Assembly (NCBI GenBank): GCA_903928915.1 | Contig: CAIYSL010000108.1 | Span: 1-34,883, forward strand | Reading direction: 5' to 3' | DNA length: 34,883 nucleotides | Origin: an uncultured Syntrophobacterales bacterium | Lineage (GTDB): Bacteria > Desulfobacterota > Syntrophia > Syntrophales > UBA5619 | Shown here: positions 16,004 through 25,253 of the stretch, piece by piece | Numbering within the stretch: position 1 is the stretch's first letter | How the letters are laid out: every line of letters begins with the position of its first letter | Position numbers and translations under genes: made by a program | Notes under the pieces: model-generated | Seen by the model: only the letters and a program-made list of their open reading frames with translations | The model's database searches: none | What the model was told of the DNA's origin: nothing

Positions 16004-18421
16004 ATGTTTGTCAGGGTTGCCATACCGATCCCCGCCGACAAGACCTTCACCTATGCCGTCCCCGAACGGTTCGTCCCCGCAGTCGCCGTCGGCATGCGCT
16101 GCATCGTCCCCTTCGGAAAGAGGCGGGTAGCCGGTTTCATCGTCGAAGCGATGGCCGAGGCGAACTGCGATCAGACCGTCAAGGAGATCATTGATCTGCC
16201 CGACGGCGAGCCCCTGTTCCACTCCGGGGACCTGCCCTTCTATGAATGGGTTTCCCGCTACTACCTCTCCCCCTTCGGAAAGACCCTGGCTGAACTGCTG
16301 CCCGGCGGGATCGGCGCGAAAAGCGACCGGTGGGTTTCGGTCGCCGAGGGAGTGGCCGCACCTGCCTGTCGGCTCTCCCCGGGACAGAAGAGGATCCTCG
16401 CGGAGATGGCATCCTCCCCCCGGGGGCTCTTTCTGGAGAGCCTTCGCGAGGCTCTGGGAACGACCACCCTCTCCCGGGATCTCCGTCTGCTTGAGGAAGC
16501 AGGGATCGTCTGTTCAGAGGCGCGCCTGACCAGGCCGCTTCTCCGGCCGAAAACGGAGCGCTGGGTCGGCCCGTGCGCGGGGGCCCCGGCGGTGACCCTC
16601 ACGGCGAAACAACGCTCCTTGAAGGAGACTCTGCAGGAGCGGGGGGCAATGCCGGTCGCTACCCTGCGCGCGCTGGTTCCCCATTCTTCCGCAACGCTTG
16701 GCCTCCTCGTGAGGAAAGGAATCGCCTGCATCTCCGAGCAGGAAGTCTGCCGCGGATATGCCCCGGCGCCGGGAATCGGAAAGGGGCGTACGGTCGTGGC
16801 GCTGAGCGGGGCGCAGACCGCCGCTCTCGAGGAGATCAACCGGTGTCTCGGCTCGGGGGAATTCTCTCCCTGCCTGCTCCACGGCGTGACGGGCAGCGGC
16901 AAGACGGAGGTCTACCTCCGGGCGATCGAGGAGGCGCTCCGGGCCGGCGGCGGTGCCATCTACCTCGTCCCGGAAATCGCTTTGACGGTGCAGCTCCTGG
17001 CACGCATCGGGAGCAGATTCCCCGGGGGAGAAGTGGCGGTTCTCCACAGCGGCATCACCGCCAGCGTCCGGTACGATCAGTGGAAGCGGATCCGCAGGGG
17101 AGAGGCCCGCCTTGTCGTGGGCGCCCGCTCAGCCCTGTTCGCACCGGTTGGCAACCTCCGGCTGATCGTCGTCGACGAGGAGCATGACGCCTCCTACAAG
17201 CAGGACGAACGGCTGCGCTACAACGCCCGGGATCTTGCCCTGGTCAGGGGACGGTTCAGCGGCGCAACGGTGATTCTCGGCTCTGCCACGCCGGCCGTCC
17301 AGACGTACCATCGCGCCAGCGAGGGGCAGTACCGCTACCTGGCTCTCCCCCGGCGGATCGACGACAGGCCCCTTCCCCGTGTAGACGTCGTAGATCTGAG
17401 GACGGAGCGGAACGAACAGGGTCTCACCCCGCTCCTGTCTCGCGCCCTTATCACGGCGATCGGCGAAACCCTGGCCGCGGGGAAGCAGACCCTCCTGTAC
17501 CTCAACCGACGGGGATTTCACACCTTCCTCGTCTGCGCACAGTGCGGTCATTCCTTCTCCTGTCCCAACTGCGCGATCTCCCTCACCCATCATGCGGCCG
17601 AGGGGGCGATGAAGTGCCACCATTGCGGGTTCACCGTACCCATCGCCGCCTCCTGCCCCCGCTGCCGGGGGTGCACCATCCACAGCCACGGCGCCGGTAC
17701 GGAGCGGGTCGAACAGGAGGCAACGCGGCTCTTTCCCGCGGCGCGCATCGCCCGGATGGACAGCGATACGACCGCCCGAAAGGGAGAATCGGAGCGGATT
17801 CTGCGGGGAGTCGACCGGGCCGAGGTCGACATCCTCATCGGGACGCAGATGATCGCCAAGGGGCACGACTTCCCCGGGATCACCCTCGTCGGCGTCATCG
17901 CCGCCGATGCCTCGTTGAACCTCCCGGACTTCCGGGCAGCCGAGTGGACCTTTCAGGTCCTGACGCAGGTGTCGGGCCGGGGAGGACGAGGGGATCAGCC
18001 GGGAAGGGTCCTGATCCAAACTTTCAACCCCGGCCATTATGTCCTTCGCCGGGCGCAGGAACACGACTATGCCGGGTTCTACGCGGACGAACTGCCCCTG
18101 CGCCGCCAACTCGGCTACCCCCCCTTTTCCCGGCTCGTGGGTCTCCATTTTTCCAGCCTCGACCGGCGGACGGGAAAACGGGAAGTCGACGGCATCGGCG
18201 TCCGGGCTCGGCAGTTGGCCGCGAGCTCTGGCGCCGCGTTGGATGTGATCGGTCCCGCCGAATCGCCGCTTGCCCGGATCCGGGGCCGGTACCGCTGGCA
18301 GCTCCTGCTGCGGGGGAAGGAGAGCCGCCCGCTTCTGGCCCTGGCGCAAACGCTCCTCAGGGAATCCGGACGCACCGGCCTGGAGATCCAGGCGGATGTG
18401 GATCCCCTCAACTTCATGTAG
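16004..18421 (+). CDS. priA: Primosomal protein N' (replication restart helicase PriA)
   Basis: An 805-residue 3'-5' DNA helicase that recognises stalled forks and reloads the replisome. The N-terminal DNA-binding region (VRVAIPIPADKTFTY) is followed by Walker A GVTGSGKT near residue 297, the DEEHD Walker B box, and a cysteine-rich zinc-binding insert (CAQCGHSFSCPNC, CHHCG, CPRCRG) at about 511-566. Helicase motifs V/VI appear as GTQMIAKGHDFPG and QVSGRGGRG. Length is slightly above the family norm. The ATG at 16004 with AGGAAG upstream is preferred to the TTG at 15986. The stop codon TAG is part of the TAGGAGGG ribosome site for fmt. Confidence 0.97.
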   Translation: MFVRVAIPIPADKTFTYAVPERFVPAVAVGMRCIVPFGKRRVAGFIVEAMAEANCDQTVKEIIDLPDGEPLFHSGDLPFYEWVSRYYLSPFGKTLAELLPGGIGAKSDRWVSVAEGVAAPACRLSPGQKRILAEMASSPRGLFLESLREALGTTTLSRDLRLLEEAGIVCSEARLTRPLLRPKTERWVGPCAGAPAVTLTAKQRSLKETLQERGAMPVATLRALVPHSSATLGLLVRKGIACISEQEVCRGYAPAPGIGKGRTVVALSGAQTAALEEINRCLGSGEFSPCLLHGVTGSGKTEVYLRAIEEALRAGGGAIYLVPEIALTVQLLARIGSRFPGGEVAVLHSGITASVRYDQWKRIRRGEARLVVGARSALFAPVGNLRLIVVDEEHDASYKQDERLRYNARDLALVRGRFSGATVILGSATPAVQTYHRASEGQYRYLALPRRIDDRPLPRVDVVDLRTERNEQGLTPLLSRALITAIGETLAAGKQTLLYLNRRGFHTFLVCAQCGHSFSCPNCAISLTHHAAEGAMKCHHCGFTVPIAASCPRCRGCTIHSHGAGTERVEQEATRLFPAARIARMDSDTTARKGESERILRGVDRAEVDILIGTQMIAKGHDFPGITLVGVIAADASLNLPDFRAAEWTFQVLTQVSGRGGRGDQPGRVLIQTFNPGHYVLRRAQEHDYAGFYADELPLRRQLGYPPFSRLVGLHFSSLDRRTGKREVDGIGVRARQLAASSGAALDVIGPAESPLARIRGRYRWQLLLRGKESRPLLALAQTLLRESGRTGLEIQADVDPLNFM

Positions 18422-18431
18422 GAGGGTTCTC

Positions 18432-19370
18432 ATGCCGAAACCGCGCATTCTGTTCATGGGGACGCCGCAGTTCGCAGTCCCGGCCCTGGAAGGGCTGGTG
18501 CGAGGAGGGTATCCCCTGATCGGCGTCGTCACGCAGCCCGACCGCCCCCAGGGACGGGGACGGGGACTCGCCCCCCCACCGGTCAAACTCGCCGCGCAGA
18601 CGCTCGGTCTGACTATTCTCCAGCCAGAACGGGTGCGAACGCCGGATTTTCTCGAAACCTTCCGCAGCCTCTCCCCCGACGTCGTGGTCGTTGCCGCCTT
18701 CGGTCAGATCCTCCCGACGGAGATCATCCGGGGGCCTCGGAGCGGGTGCATCAACATCCACCCGTCACTCCTGCCGAAGTACCGAGGGGCCGCCCCGATC
18801 AACTGGGCGCTGATCCGTGGCGAAACCACGACCGGCGTCACGATCATGCGGATGGACGAGGGGGTGGATTCGGGGGATATCCTCCTCCAGGAAGAGACGG
18901 TAATCGGCAGCCAGGAGACCTTCGGCGAGCTCCACGATCGGCTCGCCGCGCTCGGGGCGCGGCTGCTCTTGGAGGCGCTTGCGCTGCGGGAGGCGGGAAC
19001 GCTCCGGCCCCGACCCCAGGAACACCGCCTCGCCACCCTGGCCCCGCGCCTCGGCCCGGGGGATGGCCTGATCAGCTGGAACGCCGATGCACGCGCAATC
19101 GCTGCACTCGTCCGTGGGCTCTCCCCGACCCCCGCGGCCTACACCTTTCTCGGCGGCAGGAAATTGAAGGTGTTCACGGCAGCGGCCGAAACCGCCCCCG
19201 CAACGGCAGCGCCGGGAACGGTGACGGGGGAGACGGCCGCCGGACTGCGGGTGGCTGCCGGCCAGGGACATCTCCTGATCGGCGAGTTGCAGATCGAGGG
19301 GAAGAAGCGCCTTGCCGCCCGCGATTTTCTGCGCGGCATCCGGATCATGCCCGGAGAGGTCCTAGGCTAA
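18432..19370 (+). CDS. fmt: Methionyl-tRNA formyltransferase
   Basis: A 312-residue enzyme that formylates initiator Met-tRNA with 10-formyl-THF. The N-terminal domain opens RILFMGTPQFAVPALEGL; INIHPSLLPKYRGAAPINWA, followed by G-x-T-T-G-V-T-I-M and DEGVDSGDIL, carries the formyl-transfer site. The C-terminal OB-fold-like domain begins near residue 210. An ATG 10 bases after the priA stop with AGGAGG fits; a longer in-frame extension inside priA is a shadow. def, the usual partner, is absent, and rsmB follows by 13 bases. Confidence 0.97.
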   Translation: MPKPRILFMGTPQFAVPALEGLVRGGYPLIGVVTQPDRPQGRGRGLAPPPVKLAAQTLGLTILQPERVRTPDFLETFRSLSPDVVVVAAFGQILPTEIIRGPRSGCINIHPSLLPKYRGAAPINWALIRGETTTGVTIMRMDEGVDSGDILLQEETVIGSQETFGELHDRLAALGARLLLEALALREAGTLRPRPQEHRLATLAPRLGPGDGLISWNADARAIAALVRGLSPTPAAYTFLGGRKLKVFTAAAETAPATAAPGTVTGETAAGLRVAAGQGHLLIGELQIEGKKRLAARDFLRGIRIMPGEVLG

Positions 19371-19383
19371 CGGGAGACGGTGG

Positions 19384-20727
19384 ATGAACGGAGCGAACCC
19401 CCGGCGGATAGCCGTCGATATCCTCAACCGGGTCGATGCAGAGGGCGCCCATGCGGAACCCCTGCTGGACGCCGCCCTGACGGGAGCGGGGCTCAGAACG
19501 CCTGCCGACCGGGGTCTGCTCACCGAGCTTGTCTACGGCACGCTCCGGGTGCGGGGCAGCCTGGACTGGGTCGTCGCCGCCCTGTACCGGGGAAACGCAG
19601 CGGCGCTGGATACGGCAGTCCTGAACATCCTCCGCACCGGGCTGTACCAGCTGCAGTTCACCGACCGGATCCCCCCCTTCGCCGCGGTAAACGAGGCCGT
19701 GGCTCTCGCCCGCGCACTCGTTCCCGCGGCCGCGGGGCTGGTAAACGCCGTGCTCCGGGCCTTCCTCCGGCGTGGGGAGTCGATCGCCTGGCCCGATATG
19801 GCGAAGCATCCCGCACAGGCGATCGCGGTCCGCCACTCCCATCCCCGCTGGCTGGTCGAACGCCTCCTCGCCGACACCGGGGTGGAAGAGGCCGTCGCGA
19901 TCTGCCGGGCGAACAACGCCATCCCGCCTGCCACGCTGCGGGTGAACACGCTGAAAACCTCGCGTGAAGAGGCGATCACGGCGCTGGCAGCGGAGGGGAT
20001 TTCCGCCGCGCCGGCCCGCTTCTCCCCCGACGGCGTCATCCTCGCCTCCCCTGCCGCCGCGCTGAGGCAGAGCACTGCCTATCGATCGGGGCTGCTCCGC
20101 ATCCAGGACGAGGCCTCGCAGCTGATCGCCCATCTCGTCGCAGCCGCGCCGGGTGACCGGGTCCTCGACCTCTGCGCCGGTGCGGGGGGAAAGACCCTCC
20201 ATCTGGCGGCGCTGATGGAAAACCGCGGGAGTGTCACTGCCGTCGACCGCGAACCGCGGCAGCTCGCCATGCTCCGCGCCGAGGCCGACCGTCTGGGGGT
20301 GACGATTGTGCAGACGCGGGCCGGCGACGCGGCCGCGGCAATCGTCCCCCTCCGGGAGACCTTCGACCGGGTTCTCCTGGACGCGCCCTGTTCCGGGCTC
20401 GGCACGCTCCGCCGTAACCCCGAGATCCGCTGGCGGGTGACCCTGGCCGATGTGGGCCGGTGTGCCGAACTCCAGCATGCCCTGCTGGCACGAGCCGCTG
20501 GATACGTCCGGCCGGGCGGCCGCCTCGTCTACAGCGTCTGCACCGTCACCCCGGAGGAAAACGAGGAGGTCATCGGCGCCTTCCTGCGGCTCCGTGCCGA
20601 CTTCACGCTGCTTCCCCTGAGCGGTGTTTCCCCGGCACTGCTCAACGCCGCCGGATACTTCCGGAGCGCACCCCACCTCCACGGGGCCGACGGCTTCTTC
20701 GCCGCAGCCCTCCTCCGCGGCGCCTGA
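19384..20727 (+). CDS. rsmB: 16S rRNA (cytosine(967)-C(5))-methyltransferase RsmB
   Basis: A 447-residue enzyme. Residues 1-145 are a NusB-like RNA-binding domain (RRIAVDILNRVDAEGAHAE; ADRGLLTELVYGTLR). The C-terminal part is a SAM-dependent m5C methyltransferase: DLCAGAGGKTLHLA (SAM-binding motif I), DAPCSGLG with C336 (motif IV) and YSVCTVTPEENEEV with C386 (motif VI, the expected nucleophile). It methylates C967 of 16S rRNA (E. coli numbering). It is the last gene of priA-fmt-rsmB; a GC hairpin without U-tract (20719-20732) spans its stop codon. Confidence 0.96.
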   Translation: MNGANPRRIAVDILNRVDAEGAHAEPLLDAALTGAGLRTPADRGLLTELVYGTLRVRGSLDWVVAALYRGNAAALDTAVLNILRTGLYQLQFTDRIPPFAAVNEAVALARALVPAAAGLVNAVLRAFLRRGESIAWPDMAKHPAQAIAVRHSHPRWLVERLLADTGVEEAVAICRANNAIPPATLRVNTLKTSREEAITALAAEGISAAPARFSPDGVILASPAAALRQSTAYRSGLLRIQDEASQLIAHLVAAAPGDRVLDLCAGAGGKTLHLAALMENRGSVTAVDREPRQLAMLRAEADRLGVTIVQTRAGDAAAAIVPLRETFDRVLLDAPCSGLGTLRRNPEIRWRVTLADVGRCAELQHALLARAAGYVRPGGRLVYSVCTVTPEENEEVIGAFLRLRADFTLLPLSGVSPALLNAAGYFRSAPHLHGADGFFAAALLRGA

Positions 20728-20892
20728 GCGCCGGTCGCGCAGAAACGGATGGGCTGAGCCTCACCTGGAGCGCGAATCCCATTGACGCGCTGAAGGAAAA
20801 AATGATAGGAGCATCCCGTCGTCTGTGTCCGAACCGAACACAGTCGCATGGTCGCAGGGCCGGCAGACGCCGGTGCCTCACTACAGGGGGGA

Positions 20893-21525
20893 ATGATGTT
20901 TATCGAACAGCGGCAGGTCGGCCAGATGGCCGTATTCGCCTACCTGGTGGGCGATGAGCAGCAGGGAGTCGCGGTCGTCATCGACCCGGCAGCGGACGCG
21001 GATGGAATCGTGGCAGCGGCAGAACAGAGAAAGGTCAAGATCACCCATATCGTCAACACCCATGGGCATGTCGATCATACAGGCGGCAACGTGGACATCA
21101 AGGCCAGGACAGGGGCAGAAATCGTCATCCACGCCGATGACGCCGACATGCTCGTTTCCACACCGGCCGCGGTTCTGAGGATGTTCTGTGCGAAGCAGTC
21201 TCCCCCCGCCGACCGGACGGTGCGGGACGGCGATTCGATCACCGTCGGCGGGATCAGCCTCCGGGTCATCCACACCCCCGGCCATTCGCCGGGAAGCATC
21301 GTCCTGTATACGGAGGGGTACGCCTTCACCGGGGACACGCTGTTCGTGGAGGCTGTCGGCAGGACCGACCTTCCCGGCGGTTCGGGAGAGGTGATGTTCG
21401 ATTCCATCCAGCGAAAGATCTGCTCGCTCCCCGACGAGACGATGGTCCTGCCGGGCCATAACTACGGCAGTGCCCCGACCTCCACGATCGGTCACGAGAA
21501 GCAGTACAACCCCTTTTTACGGTAA
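20893..21525 (+). CDS. MBL-fold metallo-hydrolase (glyoxalase II-like)
   Basis: A 210-residue metallo-beta-lactamase-fold hydrolase. The binuclear metal site is complete: T56-HGHVDH62, HTPGHSPGS, FTGDTLF and PGHNYG. Short proteins of this type include hydroxyacylglutathione hydrolases and persulfide dioxygenases; no C-terminal glyoxalase II helical domain is present, so the substrate is open. Two adjacent ATGs (20893 and 20896) are possible after AGGGGGG; the second has better spacing. The 165-base upstream region has a weak promoter (TTGACG at 20782, -10 near 20804) and small hairpins at 20823-20843. purC follows by 20 bases. Confidence 0.9.
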   Translation: MMFIEQRQVGQMAVFAYLVGDEQQGVAVVIDPAADADGIVAAAEQRKVKITHIVNTHGHVDHTGGNVDIKARTGAEIVIHADDADMLVSTPAAVLRMFCAKQSPPADRTVRDGDSITVGGISLRVIHTPGHSPGSIVLYTEGYAFTGDTLFVEAVGRTDLPGGSGEVMFDSIQRKICSLPDETMVLPGHNYGSAPTSTIGHEKQYNPFLR

Positions 21526-21545
21526 TCGACACGGAAGGAGGCAGT

Positions 21546-22430
21546 ATGATCCGCTCAGGTCTGATGAACACCAGTTTCCCCGGGCTGAACCTTGCCAGTA
21601 CGGGCAAGGTTCGCGACATCTATGCCCTCGACCCGTACCTCCTCATCGTCGCCACCGACCGGATCTCCGCCTTCGACGTGATCATGCCGAACCCGGTCCC
21701 GGGGAAAGGCGAGGTGCTCACCCGGATGTCCGCCTTCTGGTTCGGGAAGATGGCGGATATCGTACCCAATCATCTCGTTTCCACCGATCCCGATCAATAC
21801 CCCGCAGCCTGTGCGCCCTACCGCGCAGCCCTGCGGGGGCGGAGCATGCTGGTGAAACGGGCAAAACCCCTCCCGGTGGAGTGCGTGGTCAGAGGCTACC
21901 TGAGCGGCTCGGGATGGAAGGACTACTCCCAGGGACGGGCCGTCTCCGGGATAACGCTCCCGCCAGGTCTCAAGGAATCCTCACGGCTCCCGCAGACCCT
22001 GTTTACCCCCTCCACCAAGGCCCCCGACGGGGAGCACGACATGCCCATAAGCCGCGAGCAGATGGCCGGGATCATCGGCGCGGAATTGACCGACCGCATC
22101 ATCCGCACGAGCCTTGCCGTCTATGAGCGGGCCGTGGGGATCGCCGCGGCAGCGGGAATCATCATCGCCGACACCAAAATGGAATTCGGTCTCCTGGACG
22201 GCGAGTTGATCCTCATCGACGAGCTTCTCACCCCCGACTCCTCCCGGTTCTGGCCGATGGATGACTACGAAGAGGGGCGGCCCCAGAAGAGTTACGACAA
22301 ACAGTTCCTGCGGGACTACCTGCTGTCGATCAACTGGAACCAGCGACCGCCGGCCCCGGAACTACCCGGGGAGATCATTGAAAAGACCGGGGCAAAGTAC
22401 CGGGAGGCGCTGAACCTCCTGGTGCGGTAG
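21546..22430 (+). CDS. purC: Phosphoribosylaminoimidazole-succinocarboxamide synthase (SAICAR synthetase)
   Basis: A 294-residue enzyme joining CAIR and aspartate with ATP in purine synthesis. Motifs: GKVRDIYALD near 19-28, ATDRISAFDV near 37-46, VECVVRGYLSGSGWKDY, IIIADTKMEFG, and LIDELLTPDSSRFW. Length and sequence fit the roughly 300-residue class (as in yeast and many Proteobacteria) rather than the 240-residue class. AGGAGG seven bases before the ATG supports the start. It lies 20 bases after the MBL gene. Confidence 0.97.
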   Translation: MIRSGLMNTSFPGLNLASTGKVRDIYALDPYLLIVATDRISAFDVIMPNPVPGKGEVLTRMSAFWFGKMADIVPNHLVSTDPDQYPAACAPYRAALRGRSMLVKRAKPLPVECVVRGYLSGSGWKDYSQGRAVSGITLPPGLKESSRLPQTLFTPSTKAPDGEHDMPISREQMAGIIGAELTDRIIRTSLAVYERAVGIAAAAGIIIADTKMEFGLLDGELILIDELLTPDSSRFWPMDDYEEGRPQKSYDKQFLRDYLLSINWNQRPPAPELPGEIIEKTGAKYREALNLLVR

Positions 22431-22438
22431 GCAGCCCG

Positions 22439-22466
22439 TTGACAGGGAGCAAAACATGGTTATGTT
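22439..22466 (+). promoter_or_regulatory. Candidate sigma-70 promoter of dnaJ
   Basis: A perfect -35 TTGACA (22439-22444), a 16-base spacer and a -10 TATGTT (22461-22466), nine bases after the purC stop. I saw no CIRCE element and no sigma-32-like box near it. Confidence 0.55.
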
Positions 22467-22472
22467 AACGCA

Positions 22473-22644
22473 GCTTGGGAACCATCTCCCGGTGAGCGCA
22501 GGCAAGGACTGATAGCCGGCCGCCGGGGAGCCGGGACCGCAGATCGACGGTGGGGCGACCGTCAGTGTATGACTTCACCGGAGTCGGCGGCGCCGCCGGG
22601 CGGAAGATCAGCACAATCACCGCGGGAGGAACGGGAACGGGTGA
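22473..22644 (+). other. Structured dnaJ leader
   Basis: About 170 bases with no gene. It contains several stems: CCGGC/GCCGG (22516-22520 / 22530-22534), GACGGT/ACCGTC (22546-22551 / 22558-22563), and the 12-base palindrome GGCGGCGCCGCC (22586-22597). The ribosome site GGGAGGA is unusually far from the ATG (14 bases). A temperature- or structure-sensitive leader is possible; I could not assign a known RNA class. Confidence 0.35.
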
Positions 22645-23715
22645 ATGACAAAGCGTGACTATTATGAAGTCCTGGGAGTGGACGCAACCGCTTCGGAAGA
22701 AGAGATAAAGAAGAGCTACCGCAAGCTCGCCATGCAGTACCATCCGGATCGCAATCCGGGGAACAGGGAAGCGGAGGAAAAATTCAAGGAAGCGGCCGAG
22801 GCGTACGAGGTCCTGAGCGATGCGGAGAAACGGGAGATCTACAGTCGATACGGGCATGAAGGGCTCAACGGCGTCGGCTACCGGGGTTTTTCCGGTTTTG
22901 AGGACATCTTCTCGAGCTTCGGCGATATCTTCGGCGATGTCTTCGGGTTCAAGCGGGGCCATTCCCGAACCCGTACGGGAGCCCGGGCAGGCGCCGACCT
23001 GCGGTACGATCTGGCGATCTCATTCATGGACGCCGCTCTCGGCGCTTCCACCGAGATCCGGATCCGGAAGCGCATCCCTTGCGCGTCATGCCGGGGAACG
23101 GGGTGCGCCCCGGGGACCTCACCGCAGGTCTGCACGCTCTGCCAGGGACGGGGGCAGGTGACGCAATCCAGCGGCTTTTTCAGCATCAGTTCTACCTGTC
23201 CCCAGTGTCAGGGACAGGGGGGAATGATCACCACACCCTGCACCGAATGCTCGGGAAGGGGCAAGGCAGTGGAAGAAAAGACCGTCCAGCTCAAGATACC
23301 GGCGGGGGTAGAGACAGGCTCCCGTCTGCGGCTGCGGGGTGAAGGCGAAGAGGGGGAATACGGTGGTCCGAGCGGCGATCTGTACGTCTTCATCGAAGTG
23401 GAAAAACATGATCTGTTCGAACGAAACGGCGATGACGTCCTCTGCCGCGTCCCCATCAGTTTCGTGCAGGCGACCCTCGGGGGAACGGCGGAGGTACCGA
23501 CGCTCGACGGATCGGAAAAACTCAAGATACCGCGGGGGACCCAGTCGGGAAGGGTGTTCCGGCTGAAGGGGAAGGGAATCCCCCATCTGCGGGGGTATGG
23601 GCGCGGGGATCAGTTGATCGAAACGGTCGTATCCATTCCGACGGGACTGACGAAGAGGCAGGAGGAACTGCTTAAGGAGTTCGACAGGCTGAGCAGTGAA
23701 GCGGCGACCAGGTAA
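22645..23715 (+). CDS. dnaJ: Molecular chaperone DnaJ (type I Hsp40)
   Basis: A 356-residue co-chaperone of DnaK. The J domain is residues 4-70 with HPD at 33-35; a Gly/Phe-rich linker with repeated [16 protein letters not shown] covers 75-105. Four CxxCxGxG zinc modules are intact (C146/C149, C163/C166, C185/C188, C199/C202), followed by the two substrate-binding beta domains. It is slightly shorter than E. coli DnaJ because of a short linker. dnaK and grpE are not adjacent. It is followed at 40 bases by a lipoprotein gene. Confidence 0.96.
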   Translation: MTKRDYYEVLGVDATASEEEIKKSYRKLAMQYHPDRNPGNREAEEKFKEAAEAYEVLSDAEKREIYSRYGHEGLNGVGYRGFSGFEDIFSSFGDIFGDVFGFKRGHSRTRTGARAGADLRYDLAISFMDAALGASTEIRIRKRIPCASCRGTGCAPGTSPQVCTLCQGRGQVTQSSGFFSISSTCPQCQGQGGMITTPCTECSGRGKAVEEKTVQLKIPAGVETGSRLRLRGEGEEGEYGGPSGDLYVFIEVEKHDLFERNGDDVLCRVPISFVQATLGGTAEVPTLDGSEKLKIPRGTQSGRVFRLKGKGIPHLRGYGRGDQLIETVVSIPTGLTKRQEELLKEFDRLSSEAATR

Positions 23716-23755
23716 CGCGCAGTCGATTGTACTGCTTTCCAGAAAGGGGGGGGTC

Positions 23756-24157
23756 ATGCGGAAGCAACGGTTGGGGATCCTATTGGCGGTTGCGGGCCTG
23801 ATTCTGCAGTCCGGCTGCGCGGCGCTCGTGGTGGGCGGCGCAGCGGCGGGTGCCGGTACGGGCACGTACTTCTACATAAACGGCGAAATGAAGACCGACT
23901 ATTACGCCTCCTTCGACGCGGTCTGGGCCGCCTGTGAAAAGACCGTGGCGGACATGCGCGGTCTGGACGTACAGCGGGACAGGACGCTCGCCAGTGGAAC
24001 GATCGATGCGGCCATCGACAACGAACAGGTAAAATTCATCGTGACCTACAAGGCCAAGAACGTGACGACGGTGTCGATTCGCATCGGTCTGTTCGGGAAT
24101 AAACTCTCCTCGCAGCTGATCCACGATAAGATCTTGGACAACCTGACCAAGAAGTAG
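23756..24157 (+). CDS. DUF3568 family lipoprotein
   Basis: A 133-residue predicted lipoprotein. The N-terminus MRKQRLGILLAVAGLILQSG precedes a cysteine, giving a lipobox-like QSGC with Q rather than the usual leucine at -3. A glycine/alanine-rich stretch and the family pattern Y-x-N-G-E-M-K-x-x-Y-x-A-S-F-D-A-V-W-A-A follow. The function of DUF3568 is unknown; anchoring in the outer or inner membrane is likely. The ATG at 23756 after AAAGGGGGGG is chosen because it gives a normal signal peptide; a longer frame runs back into dnaJ. Confidence 0.82.
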   Translation: MRKQRLGILLAVAGLILQSGCAALVVGGAAAGAGTGTYFYINGEMKTDYYASFDAVWAACEKTVADMRGLDVQRDRTLASGTIDAAIDNEQVKFIVTYKAKNVTTVSIRIGLFGNKLSSQLIHDKILDNLTKK

Positions 24158-24215
24158 GCCGCAGCAGGTCTCCGGAGGGTACGGCACTGCGGTTCCCGGA
24201 ACACGGGTAAGGCTG

Positions 24216-25190
24216 ATGAAGAAAAAATTGTGCGCAGGCCTGCTTCTCTCCGCCCTTCTGGTCTACCTTTCGATCCGGGGGATCGATTTCGCGGATGTTG
24301 CCGGGGGATTCCGGGCATTCCGCTACGGGTTTCTCCCTGCCATTCTGGCCGTCATGCTCCTGATGCAGCTGTTGCGCTCGTACCGCTGGGGGCTGATTCT
24401 CCGCCCGCTGGAGCGGGTCGATCAGCTGTCACTGTTTGCCGTCACGAGCGTGGGCTTCCTCGCCATCATCGCCATCCCGGCGCGCCTGGGGGAGGTGGTA
24501 CGGCCCTATCTCATCACGAAGAAGAGCGGCATCAGAATGAGTTCGGCCGTAGGCACGATCGTCGTCGAGCGGGTGCTCGACAGCCTCACCGTGCTGTTCA
24601 TCGCGGTTTTCGTCCTGCTCTTCACCCCGCTGCCGGCCTGGCTGGTCCGTTCCAGCATCCTGTTCCTGCTCCTGACGCTTGCCCTCGTATCGGTCATGAT
24701 CCTGCTGATCGTCAGGCGCGAGGCGTCGCTCCGGGTTCTCGGCCCGCTGATCGGGAAGCTCCCCCCGCGGTATGCCGAAGCAACGCAGCGCCTCATCTGC
24801 CAGTTCCTCGACGGATTCCGGATCATGGCCGATCCGGCGCTGCTGCTGTCGGTCGCCTGGCTGTCGATCGTCATCTGGCTCGTCGACGTGTATGCCATCT
24901 ATCTCCTGTTTCGCGCCGTGAACTTCCAGCTGCCCGTCGTCGCAGCCTTCGTGCTGATGATCATCCTGATCATCGGGATCGCCATCCCCACGGCGCCGGG
25001 ATTCATCGGCAACTGGCACTACTCCTGTATTCTGGGCCTCGGCCTCTTCGGCGTGCCGAAAACGGACGCCCTCACCTTCGCGATCATCTACCACATCCTC
25101 TCCGTGGCGGTGGTGATCGTCCTCGGGCTCCTCTTCCTCCCCTTCAACCGCTTTTCCCTGGGCGATCTGAGCCGCCAGTCGGCGTCGTAG
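24216..25190 (+). CDS. Lysylphosphatidylglycerol-synthetase-like (UPF0104) membrane protein
   Basis: A 324-residue protein with about eight hydrophobic helices, of the flippase-like domain family (the membrane part of MprF, also AglD-type). Motifs typical of it: LLRSYRWGLILRPL near 50-63, PARLGEVVRPYLITKKSGI near 88-106, ERVLDSLTVL near 117-126, and PTAPGFIGNWHY near 257-268. Such proteins move or synthesise lipid-linked compounds; no aminoacyl-transferase domain is fused here, so only a lipid-transport guess is fair. It probably shares a transcript with the DUF3568 gene (58 bases between them). Confidence 0.88.
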   Translation: MKKKLCAGLLLSALLVYLSIRGIDFADVAGGFRAFRYGFLPAILAVMLLMQLLRSYRWGLILRPLERVDQLSLFAVTSVGFLAIIAIPARLGEVVRPYLITKKSGIRMSSAVGTIVVERVLDSLTVLFIAVFVLLFTPLPAWLVRSSILFLLLTLALVSVMILLIVRREASLRVLGPLIGKLPPRYAEATQRLICQFLDGFRIMADPALLLSVAWLSIVIWLVDVYAIYLLFRAVNFQLPVVAAFVLMIILIIGIAIPTAPGFIGNWHYSCILGLGLFGVPKTDALTFAIIYHILSVAVVIVLGLLFLPFNRFSLGDLSRQSAS

Positions 25191-25228
25191 ACGTCCACCC
25201 ACTCCCGATCGGCCCGCGCCGGGCGGGC

Positions 25229-25253
25229 GCGACCCCGGGGATTCAGGGGTCGC
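25229..25253. terminator. GC-rich hairpin at the convergent gene ends
   Basis: GCGACCCC (25229-25236) and GGGGTCGC (25246-25253) are perfect arms around a 9-base loop; the structure includes the stop codon of the minus-strand response regulator. No T-run follows on either strand. It may act as a shared block for the two converging transcripts, but classical intrinsic termination is doubtful. Confidence 0.35.

Noticed and set aside
17129-18586. Minus-strand open frame of 485 codons opposite priA
   Set aside because: priA is intact on the plus strand with helicase and zinc motifs; this frame crosses the priA-fmt junction and has no motifs.
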